This document shows, piece after piece, positions 1-5,362 of a DNA stretch of 5,362 bases. A program made the translations under genes and the position numbers. The stretch is from assembly GCA_018816485.1 (NCBI GenBank), contig JAHIVL010000015.1, positions 1 to 5,362 of the forward strand. The letters run 5' to 3'. Below the pieces are notes generated by a model. It was not told the DNA's origin. It searched no databases and saw only the letters and a list, made by a program, of their open reading frames with translations. This DNA is from Patescibacteria group bacterium. GTDB lineage: Bacteria > Patescibacteriota > Microgenomatia > UBA1400 > PJMF01. Each line of letters begins with the position of its first letter. Position 1 is the first letter of the stretch.

Positions 1-1881
1 AGCTTCAATTCTCCGCGAGATTTGGCACAAGCCATTAGCGATGATCTTCAAAACAAATTAGATGTTGGTCGATCTAACGACCAAGCCAGTAATCGACATG
101 GTAATCAGCCCAACGACCAAGCCAATTTTTCCACAAATATCTCGAAAATTGAAATTGCTGGTCCTGGATTCATAAATTTCACGCTATCTGACGCGTTTTT
201 ACTAGCCAAAATGGGCTTGGTAGTAGAAAAACAGGGAGATGTAATCACAAAGAAACTAGATGGCGAAAAAGTGATGGTTGAGTTTACCGATCCAAATCCA
301 TTTAAGGAACTTCACATTGGTCATTTGTACAGCAACATTGTTGGAGAGGCTATCGCTAAGTCTTATGAAGCTCAGGGTGCAGATGTGAAAAGAGCTTGTT
401 ATCAGGGTGACGTAGGAATGCATGTTGCAAAAAGTATTTGGGGTATGAAGACTTTGCTTCTAGAAAAATATCCAAACAAAACAGTTGAAAAAGCTCTTAC
501 TAAACTAGAGCTCGGTTCGCTCAAAGAAAAAGTTGTTTTTCTTGGAAAATCGTATGCTGCAGGAGCAACTGCCTACAAAAATGATGACGTTGCTAAGGAA
601 AAAATTAAAAGCATTAATTATTTAACATTTATTTCGGCTCAAGAAACACAAAGAGAACTAAACAATTTTGAGTCACAGGTAGATTATAAAAAATATATTC
701 CAAACTTTTCTCAAGATTCAAGTGAGTATTTAGAGGTTAAAAATATGTATCAATCTGGCAGACAGTGGTCGCTAGATTATTTTGAATCTATGTATTCGAG
801 GATTGGAATGAGTTTTGACGAGTTCTTTTTCGAGAGCTTGGTAGGAGAGTTTGGTTTTCGAATTGTTGGCGAATATCTTAAAACTGGTATTTTTGAGAAG
901 AGTGATGGAGCAGTTATATTTCCAGGAAGCAAATATGGACTTCATGACAGAGTTTTTATTAATTCTCTTGGACTTCCAACTTATGAGGCAAAAGAGTTGG
1001 GTTTAGCTCCAGAAAAATTTAGAAGATTTGCCTACGATAAATCAATTGTCATTACTGGCAACGAAATCGATGAATATTTTAAAGTGCTGTTAAAAGCTCT
1101 TGAATTCACTAATCCCGATCTTAGAAAAAAAACCACTCATTTGTCTCACGGAATGGTTAGACTTCCGGAAGGCAAGATGTCTTCAAGAACTGGAAAAGTA
1201 ATTACAGCTGAGTGGCTTATGAATGAGGCAAACGGTAAAATTAGAATGCACATCCAAAAAGTGAGGCCTGAATTTAGTGAAGATGAAATTGATAATGTTT
1301 CTGAGTTGGTTGGGTTAGGGGCAATAAAATTTGCGTTTTTAAAACAATCAATCGGCAAAGATATTGTTTTTAGTTTTGAGGAATCATTGAGTTTTAGTGG
1401 AAACTCTGGTCCTTATATTCAATATACATATGTTAGGTGTCACAGTGTGTTGTTTAAAGCCCAAAACACTGTTTCTAAGATTGTTAAGGTCAAGAAAAAA
1501 AATGACATTACTGGTGCAACAAGCGGTGCAAATGTCGTGGATAGAGTTAGCAATATTACTAAATATTTTGATACATTACTTAACCTTAAGTCATATTTAA
1601 ATTACCAGCTAAATAATGAAGAGAAAGATATATTACGAAATCTTTATAGATATTGCGATATAGTTAAGTCGGTAACTGAAGATTATGCTCCACACCATCT
1701 TGCTAGTTATCTCTATGAGCTGGCACAGAGCTTTAATACTTTCTATGGACAACATAAAGTTATTGATGAAAATAACGACAAAAGTACAGTTGAGTTCAGA
1801 TTGTTGCTAGTTCAGGCTGTTGCCCATGTGTTGAAGCACGGACTGCAGATTTTAGGCATAGAAGTTGTAGAGAAAATGTAG
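1..1881 (+). CDS. argS: Arginyl-tRNA synthetase, 5'-truncated by window edge
   Basis: Class I aminoacyl-tRNA synthetase that attaches arginine to tRNA-Arg in the cytosol using ATP. The frame is open from base 1, so the true start lies upstream; 626 codons plus the stop are visible. The TTG at 22 is not a credible start, because the residues before it (SFNSPRDLAQAI) already match the end of the ArgS N-terminal tRNA-recognition domain. In order: the N-domain tail with EIAGPGFINF (bases 154-183); the HIGH ATP-binding motif as HIGH at 313-324, preceded by EFTDPNPFKEL; the KMSKS loop as GKMSSRTGK around 1171-1197; the anticodon-binding DALR domain beginning near SGPYIQYTYVR (about 1405); and the usual GL-LGIEV--KM ending. 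The catalytic domain carries the longer insertion seen in one ArgS subfamily. Oddity: a GC-richer, repeat-bearing segment at about 61-144. The stop is TAG, 20 bases before the M16 gene. Identity is very secure. Confidence 0.97.
   Translation, partial: SFNSPRDLAQAISDDLQNKLDVGRSNDQASNRHGNQPNDQANFSTNISKIEIAGPGFINFTLSDAFLLAKMGLVVEKQGDVITKKLDGEKVMVEFTDPNPFKELHIGHLYSNIVGEAIAKSYEAQGADVKRACYQGDVGMHVAKSIWGMKTLLLEKYPNKTVEKALTKLELGSLKEKVVFLGKSYAAGATAYKNDDVAKEKIKSINYLTFISAQETQRELNNFESQVDYKKYIPNFSQDSSEYLEVKNMYQSGRQWSLDYFESMYSRIGMSFDEFFFESLVGEFGFRIVGEYLKTGIFEKSDGAVIFPGSKYGLHDRVFINSLGLPTYEAKELGLAPEKFRRFAYDKSIVITGNEIDEYFKVLLKALEFTNPDLRKKTTHLSHGMVRLPEGKMSSRTGKVITAEWLMNEANGKIRMHIQKVRPEFSEDEIDNVSELVGLGAIKFAFLKQSIGKDIVFSFEESLSFSGNSGPYIQYTYVRCHSVLFKAQNTVSKIVKVKKKNDITGATSGANVVDRVSNITKYFDTLLNLKSYLNYQLNNEEKDILRNLYRYCDIVKSVTEDYAPHHLASYLYELAQSFNTFYGQHKVIDENNDKSTVEFRLLLVQAVAHVLKHGLQILGIEVVEKM
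65..124. repeat. Short inverted and direct repeats inside argS
   Basis: Bases 65-71 (TTGGTCG) and 78-84 (CGACCAA) form a perfect 7-bp inverted repeat around a 6-base loop. The 13-mer AACGACCAAGCCA occurs at 76-88 and again exactly at 112-124, and GTAATC occurs at 89-94 and 101-106. The right arm CGACCAA is therefore present twice (78-84 and 114-120), and either copy could pair with 65-71. In protein this gives a low-complexity stretch rich in Asn, Gln, Asp and Ala with NDQA repeated. By hand count 61-124 is about 50% GC, against about 38% in a sampled stretch of the same gene. This is directly visible; its origin as a small inserted palindromic element or local duplication is inference. Confidence 0.75.
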
Positions 1882-1893
1882 TCGTTGTATAAT
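1865..1893 (+). promoter_or_regulatory. Predicted sigma-70 type promoter for the M16 peptidase gene
   Basis: A perfect -10 hexamer TATAAT lies at 1888-1893, with TTGTAG at 1865-1870 as a 3-of-6 match to TTGACA and exactly 17 bases between them. Transcription would be expected to start near 1899-1902, which is at or just before the ATG at 1902. There is no Shine-Dalgarno sequence in the 20-base gap after argS. Together these suggest a leaderless or nearly leaderless message. In an AT-rich genome a TATAAT can occur by chance, so this remains a prediction. Confidence 0.5.
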
Positions 1894-1901
1894 TCTTAAT
1901 C

Positions 1902-3209
1902 ATGCTTAATTATATCCATTCGAAACTTTCTTCAGGTCTACAAGTTATTCGTGTTCCTATGTCTGGAGTTGAGTCAGTAACAGTATTGGCTCTTTGCAAT
2001 ACTGGTTCCAGATATGAAACTCCAACAGAGCAGGGAATAGCTCATTTTTTTGAGCACATAGTTTTTAAAGGTACTCAAAACTATCCAGATGCGCATATTT
2101 TAGCTACCGCCATAGATGAAATTGGTGCAGATTTTAACGCTTTTACTAGCAAAGAATATACGGGTTACTATGTAAAGTCAGCGAGCAAACATATCGAGAA
2201 GTCTCTGGATGTTGTTTCAGATATGTTACTTCAGCCATTAATTAGGGAGGAAGACGTAGCTCGCGAAAAAAATGTCATTATTGAAGAAATAAACATGTAT
2301 CAAGATACGCCGATGCGTCTAGTAGGAACACTTTTTGAGAAAATGGTTTTTGATGGTTCCGGATTAAGTCATGATGTTTTAGGTTCTAAGGAAACCGTTG
2401 GCGCAATAAAAAGAGCTCATTTTTTAAAGTTTTTGAAGAAATGGTATTCACTTGGAAATATGGTTTTGGTTATTGCGGGTGATGCAAAATTACTTGAATC
2501 AAAAGAAACTCTTGATTTGGTCAAAAAATATTTTGGAAAAGAGCATGAAGAGCGAACTCAAGGGAGAATTGACACTCATACATTAGTTGCCAAAGAAGTG
2601 AGTTTTTCAAAATCAAGGCTTCATATTGAGTACAAAAAAACAGAGCAAGCACATCTAGTGTTAGGATGGTTAGGTTTGGACAGAAAAGATAAGCGAAGAT
2701 ATGCGCTAACCTTGTTGAGCACTGTTCTGGGTGACAATATGAGTTCTCGTTTATTCACTGAGGTGCGAGAAAAACGCGGTTTGTGCTACTACGTTCGTAC
2801 AGATATTGACTATTACCACAACACTGGCATTTTTGGAGCTTCAGCTGGCGTAGATCCAACTAGAATAGAAGAAGCTATCAAAGTAATTATTGATGAGTTT
2901 ACATGTATTGCTGATGGCAGAAGATTAATAACATTAGAAGAGCTTGAAAAAGCAAAAGATTATATCAATGGGACAATGGTGCTAGGTCTTGAAGACAGTC
3001 GAAGTGTTGCCCAGTTTTTTGGTCTAAAGCAAGTGCTTTCAGACGAGATATCTTCACCTTCGCAAGTGCTTAAGAAAATTGGCAAAGTTACTTTGGAAGA
3101 GGTAAATAGTTTGGCTAAAGAATTAATCAAGTCTGGAGAAGCTAGATTAACAGTAATTGGACCTTATAAAAGCGACAAGAAGTTTGCGGATATAATATTG
3201 AGAAATTAA
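1902..3209 (+). CDS. M16-family zinc metallopeptidase (processing-peptidase-like)
   Basis: A 435-residue peptidase of the M16B type (YmxG/PepR and mitochondrial processing peptidase beta relatives), which usually act on short or unfolded peptides. The inverted zinc motif HxxEH is intact as HFFEH at residues 48-52: His48 and His52 bind zinc and Glu51 is catalytic. The third ligand is most likely Glu129 in VIIEEI, 77 residues after His52, the normal spacing. The N-terminal half spans roughly residues 1-215. The second, non-catalytic half (about 235-435) keeps the substrate-binding Arg and Tyr of this fold in SRLFTEVREKRGLCYY (Arg289, Tyr296). Length is normal for the family. No signal peptide or membrane segment is seen, so it is probably cytosolic, as for many bacterial members. 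The ATG at 1902 fits because the family's usual N-terminal strand (L-SGL-VI) follows at once. No ribosome binding site precedes it. The true substrate cannot be told from sequence. Confidence 0.95.
   Translation: MLNYIHSKLSSGLQVIRVPMSGVESVTVLALCNTGSRYETPTEQGIAHFFEHIVFKGTQNYPDAHILATAIDEIGADFNAFTSKEYTGYYVKSASKHIEKSLDVVSDMLLQPLIREEDVAREKNVIIEEINMYQDTPMRLVGTLFEKMVFDGSGLSHDVLGSKETVGAIKRAHFLKFLKKWYSLGNMVLVIAGDAKLLESKETLDLVKKYFGKEHEERTQGRIDTHTLVAKEVSFSKSRLHIEYKKTEQAHLVLGWLGLDRKDKRRYALTLLSTVLGDNMSSRLFTEVREKRGLCYYVRTDIDYYHNTGIFGASAGVDPTRIEEAIKVIIDEFTCIADGRRLITLEELEKAKDYINGTMVLGLEDSRSVAQFFGLKQVLSDEISSPSQVLKKIGKVTLEEVNSLAKELIKSGEARLTVIGPYKSDKKFADIILRN
3191..3196 (+). promoter_or_regulatory. Possible -10 box upstream of ndk
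   Basis: A perfect TATAAT lies inside the last codons of the M16 gene. A start near 3203 would give a leader of about 42 bases, ending in the strong ndk ribosome binding site. I see no good -35 element at 16-18 bases upstream and no extended -10 TG, so this is weak and could be chance in AT-rich DNA. Confidence 0.25.
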
Positions 3210-3233
3210 ATAGATAAATAAAATAAAAAGTAA

Positions 3234-3239
3234 AAGGAG
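3234..3239 (+). promoter_or_regulatory. Strong Shine-Dalgarno site of ndk
   Basis: AAGGAG lies 5 bases before the ATG at 3245, in an otherwise A-rich, G/C-poor gap after the M16 stop. It is the only strong ribosome binding site in the window and it fixes the ndk start. It contrasts with the M16 gene, which has none, and with the weak AGGT before the next gene. Confidence 0.85.
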
Positions 3240-3244
3240 AACAA

Positions 3245-3727
3245 ATGAAAACATCACGTACAGCAGTTTTAGTTAAACCAGACGGACTTCAGAGAGGTCT
3301 TATCGGTGAAATTATCAATAGATTCGAGAAAAAGGGTCTTAAGTTGATTGGTCTTAAAATGCTTATCATGATTGATGAGCAACTTTCAGATTGGTATGTA
3401 GAACACAAAGACAAAAGTTTTTTCGGAGAGCTTAAGTCTTTTATGGGATCAATGCCAATTGTAGCTATGGTTTGGGAAGGTATAGATGCTGTTCCAGTTG
3501 TTAGAAAATTGGTTGGAACAACTTTGGGAAGAGAAGCTGAGGCCGGTTCTATTAGAGGTGATTTTGGAATGAGTCAGCAGTTTAACTTGATTCATGCTTC
3601 TGTCAATGGTGAAGAAGCAGTTCGAGAAATTAAGATTATTTTTTCTGAAGATGAGCTTTTTAACTATGCAGGCGTCATGGAAACTGTTATTTATACAGAC
3701 TTTGAACTTAATTCATTGAAGAAGTAA
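3245..3727 (+). CDS. ndk: Nucleoside diphosphate kinase
   Basis: Transfers the gamma-phosphate of ATP to NDPs and dNDPs through a phosphohistidine intermediate, balancing cytosolic NTP and dNTP pools. The 160-residue product is slightly longer than the usual 135-155, with the excess at the C-terminus. Visible signatures are the start LVKPDGLQRGLIGEII (Lys11), the nucleotide-binding Tyr51 in WYVEH, SFFGEL, VRKLVGTT with Arg87 and Thr93, SIRGDF with Arg104, Asn114, and the phospho-accepting His117 in NLIHASV. All key catalytic residues are present. The loop after the active His reads HASVNGEEA where most members have HxSDSxExA: the Ser and the Glu are kept but Asp-Ser is replaced by Val-Asn. 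It follows the M16 gene by 35 bases and precedes the next gene by 14. Identity is very secure. Confidence 0.97.
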   Translation: MKTSRTAVLVKPDGLQRGLIGEIINRFEKKGLKLIGLKMLIMIDEQLSDWYVEHKDKSFFGELKSFMGSMPIVAMVWEGIDAVPVVRKLVGTTLGREAEAGSIRGDFGMSQQFNLIHASVNGEEAVREIKIIFSEDELFNYAGVMETVIYTDFELNSLKK

Positions 3728-3731
3728 ATTT

Positions 3732-3735
3732 AGGT
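3732..3735 (+). promoter_or_regulatory. Weak ribosome binding site of the unknown gene
   Basis: AGGT sits 6 bases before the ATG at 3742, within the 14-base gap after the ndk stop. It is a partial match to the anti-Shine-Dalgarno sequence. The short gap makes translational coupling to ndk likely, and no promoter-like -10 box is visible in the gap. Confidence 0.5.
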
Positions 3736-3741
3736 AAGTAT

Positions 3742-5139
3742 ATGATAAGTAGAAAACCCGAATTTGTGCATCATTCGTTGCCAGAACTGCAAAATTCGTT
3801 GCCAGAACTGCAAATAACTCATCGAGAGGGTGAAGTGAGTTTCCATACAGAAAAGTTACCATATGATGGGAGTTTAACAGTAATAGAGTTTGGTCGCGAT
3901 CTTCCTCCTGGACAGCAACAGGAATTTGGATTTACTTTCGAAGATCAAAATATTGAGATTCAGTCTGTCGGATTACGTAGAGCAAAAGATCGTGGTTCAA
4001 TTCCTGGCAGTGGTGATTATGGTACTCAGTACATTCTTCATCATCCAGGATTATTTACAGTTAATATTACAAGAGGGTGCGATGGATTACCTCCCATAGA
4101 TGCAGATTGGTGGAGAAACTTAATAGAACATGATGATAACAAAGAAATGGTTGCCAAATGGTTAAAACAAAGATTCCCTGATTTAAATCCAGACACAATG
4201 CACCATCCAGATGTTATTCATTCTGCTATTCAATCAGCAATTAATAAACCTGAGTATCATTTTAAGATTCACCAATTTTTACGAGATTTATATGTTACTC
4301 TAGCTAATGTAATTCCCAATGATAAACAGGTCTTGCGTTTTGCAACTGATCGATCAGAGTGGCTAGAAAGTAGACAGAGCGCAGTTGGTCGTGAAACTCG
4401 GATTGGGAATGTTATACCTTATCCTTCGACAAAACATATTATCTCTATGGCTCAATTAGATCTTTTAAGAACTATCTCTGTAGAGAGAGTATCGAAGCTT
4501 AATGGTCTCAGAGAATTGTTTTTTCCAGTTTTACATGATGTGGGACTTCATTCAGACCAATTTTTTAATTGGTTTTTTAATAGTATTTTTGCTCAAACTA
4601 TGACTGTAATCATGCATAAACCAGTGATGTTTGATGGTCAGAAATCTCAGATTATTACTTCGCGTTTTATGTCTACGGCAGATTGTGTTGCTCATACAGA
4701 TTTCCACGATTTGCAATTGCATTACTCACCTATTCCGAACTCCAACATTGGCATTGATGCTTTAATTGAGAGATATATAAAGAATCAAGAGCCGATTGAA
4801 ATTATTATTCGCGAGCTATTATTAAAAACAGAATCTAGTTATAGAACCTTTGTTTCCAATGCACATGGTTTTGATTATTACTACATGGCTGCGCTTAATG
4901 GGCTTTATGGTCTTACCACAGAACCTGTAGTAACTGACGCAAATACTGATTCAACTCATATATTAACTTCAGTTCAGAGTGATGGAGAGCTTGTTCCACA
5001 ACAACCATTTAAAGGTATTCAAAATAGTTACGCTCTTAAATCGATAGCAAACATGAGGTTAAAGCACAACTTTGAGCGTCAAGGTAATCCCGAAGATGAT
5101 GGTTTAAATTTATCCACCAGAATAACTGTGAAGAAATAA
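3742..5139 (+). CDS. Hypothetical protein of 465 residues, no recognised family
   Basis: I do not recognise this protein. It is a full-length frame with plausible coding character (balanced composition, TAA stop), and it starts at ATG with a weak AGGT upstream, 14 bases after ndk, so it is probably cotranscribed with ndk. No signal peptide and no clear membrane helix are seen; an aromatic stretch FFNWFFNSIF near residues 274-283 looks more like a buried amphipathic helix. The first 30 residues are low complexity because of an exact DNA duplication (SLPELQ twice). Residues about 31-115 look beta-rich with a Gly-rich turn (GSIPGSGDYG, 85-94), and about 120-390 look mainly helical. His/Asp clusters occur at MHHPDVIH (153-160), HDVGLH (265-270) and AHTDFHDLQLH (317-327). 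Metal binding is conceivable, but no known motif fits. The tail after about 440 is polar and probably disordered. Function is unknown. Confidence 0.85.
   Translation: MISRKPEFVHHSLPELQNSLPELQITHREGEVSFHTEKLPYDGSLTVIEFGRDLPPGQQQEFGFTFEDQNIEIQSVGLRRAKDRGSIPGSGDYGTQYILHHPGLFTVNITRGCDGLPPIDADWWRNLIEHDDNKEMVAKWLKQRFPDLNPDTMHHPDVIHSAIQSAINKPEYHFKIHQFLRDLYVTLANVIPNDKQVLRFATDRSEWLESRQSAVGRETRIGNVIPYPSTKHIISMAQLDLLRTISVERVSKLNGLRELFFPVLHDVGLHSDQFFNWFFNSIFAQTMTVIMHKPVMFDGQKSQIITSRFMSTADCVAHTDFHDLQLHYSPIPNSNIGIDALIERYIKNQEPIEIIIRELLLKTESSYRTFVSNAHGFDYYYMAALNGLYGLTTEPVVTDANTDSTHILTSVQSDGELVPQQPFKGIQNSYALKSIANMRLKHNFERQGNPEDDGLNLSTRITVKK
3773..3814 (+). repeat. Perfect 21-bp tandem duplication in the unknown gene
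   Basis: The unit from 3773 to 3793 is repeated exactly and immediately at 3794-3814. The length is a multiple of three, so the frame is kept and the protein gains one copy of a 7-residue unit (SLPELQ plus one junction residue). Identical copies point to a recent slippage or duplication event. A two-copy array of this kind could vary in number between strains. Confidence 0.95.
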
Positions 5140-5148
5140 TACGTATAT

Positions 5149-5362
5149 TTATGACATTAGATTAATTACTGCCTGGGCATGTTCTGTTAGTGATTTTGGG
5201 TTATTTTTAACAATGTTATTTGTAAGAATAATGTCGGCATTGCTTGCTGCGACCGATATTTCCCATGCTGCGATTTCTAGTCTGGTCTTATAGTTTTTTC
5301 TTATTTTTGGTAGCCACTTATTGGCATACTCAGAGAAGTTCATCTTTGGCACTACGAATACT
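5149..5362 (-). CDS. C-terminal fragment of a guanylate kinase-like protein (partial)
   Basis: The frame is open to the right edge, so only the last 70 residues are seen; the GTG at 5352 and ATG at 5343 are not needed as starts and have no ribosome binding site. The visible part resembles the end of guanylate kinase, which converts GMP to GDP. It begins with a hydrophobic strand followed by Pro (VFVVP, compare IFILPP). A helix carries Arg-x3-Ala-x2-Glu (RLEIAAWE), then comes a strand with Asp-x4-Asn (DIILTN) and a final helix ending in AVINLM. This is the family's order and nearly its spacing. The usual Arg-rich lid (RLRGRG in E. coli) is not recognisable; a shorter WLPKIRKN stands in its place, so it may be a divergent member or another P-loop nucleotide kinase. 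The P-loop lies outside the window. It converges on the unknown gene, with 9 bases between the stops. Confidence 0.5.
   Translation of the reverse strand, partial: VFVVPKMNFSEYANKWLPKIRKNYKTRLEIAAWEISVAASNADIILTNNIVKNNPKSLTEHAQAVINLMS

Noticed and set aside
22..24. TTG as the start codon of argS
   Set aside because: The frame is open upstream to base 1 and the seven residues before it fit the ArgS N-terminal domain. The gene is simply cut by the window edge.
1146..1358. Minus-strand frame of 70 codons inside argS
   Set aside because: It lies fully opposite the KMSKS region of a secure gene and has no recognisable protein features; it is an antisense shadow.
1397..1600. Plus-strand frame of 67 codons inside argS
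   Set aside because: It is an out-of-frame shadow of the ArgS anticodon-binding domain, with no family resemblance.
3890..4099. Plus-strand frame of 69 codons inside the unknown gene
   Set aside because: It is an out-of-frame overlap with a longer frame that has its own start and ribosome binding site; no independent support.
4693..4722. His/Asp cluster in the unknown protein (AHTDFHDLQLH) as a known metal-hydrolase motif
   Set aside because: The spacing does not match an HD, HxHxDH or HExxH motif that I can verify, so it is only described and not used to assign a function.
5312..5327. GCCA-loop-TGGC hairpin in the right-edge gene as a terminator
   Set aside because: It has only a 4-bp stem with no T-run and lies inside coding sequence; this is expected by chance.
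5350..5352. GTG as the start of the minus-strand gene
   Set aside because: The frame continues open to the window edge and the upstream residues form the expected hydrophobic strand, with no ribosome binding site before the GTG; the gene is treated as partial.
1..5362. Recoded TGA (as in Gracilibacteria or Absconditabacteria)
   Set aside because: All four long frames read through with no in-frame TGA and use ordinary glycine and tryptophan codons, so the standard code is sufficient.

Overview
This window looks like chromosomal housekeeping DNA from an AT-rich bacterium (a hand count of one 60-base stretch of argS gives about 38% GC), probably a Patescibacteria/CPR lineage. The lineage call is an inference. 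It rests on the style of the arginyl-tRNA synthetase (long catalytic-domain insertion, HIGH and KMSSR signatures with CPR-like flanks) and of the nucleoside diphosphate kinase. The standard genetic code fits: four long reading frames run without in-frame TGA and end in TAG or TAA.

Layout: four genes lie head to tail on the + strand. They are the 3' part of argS (1-1881, its start lies before the window), an M16-family zinc peptidase (1902-3209), ndk (3245-3727) and a 465-residue protein I do not recognise (3742-5139). A fifth gene comes in from the right edge on the - strand (5149-5362, partial). It converges on the unknown gene with only 9 bases between the two stop codons. Its C-terminal 70 residues look like the end of a guanylate kinase. 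No stretch of 300 bases lacks a gene, and I saw no tRNA, rRNA, CRISPR array, transposase or convincing terminator.

How the genes relate: argS charges tRNA-Arg. Ndk makes NTPs/dNTPs from the diphosphates, and a guanylate kinase would supply GDP to it. The M16 protein is probably a cytosolic or secreted-late processing peptidase without a visible signal peptide. The + strand genes are close enough (gaps of 20, 35 and 14 bases) to be one transcript, but a good TTGTAG-17-TATAAT promoter at the argS/M16 junction would start a nearly leaderless M16 message. A second TATAAT lies before ndk.

Points worth a second look: a GC-richer, repeat-containing, in-frame insertion in the N-terminal domain of ArgS; the possible leaderless promoter; a perfect 21-bp tandem duplication at the start of the unknown gene; and the unknown 465-residue protein itself. 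I see no clear sign of a new multi-gene system here.
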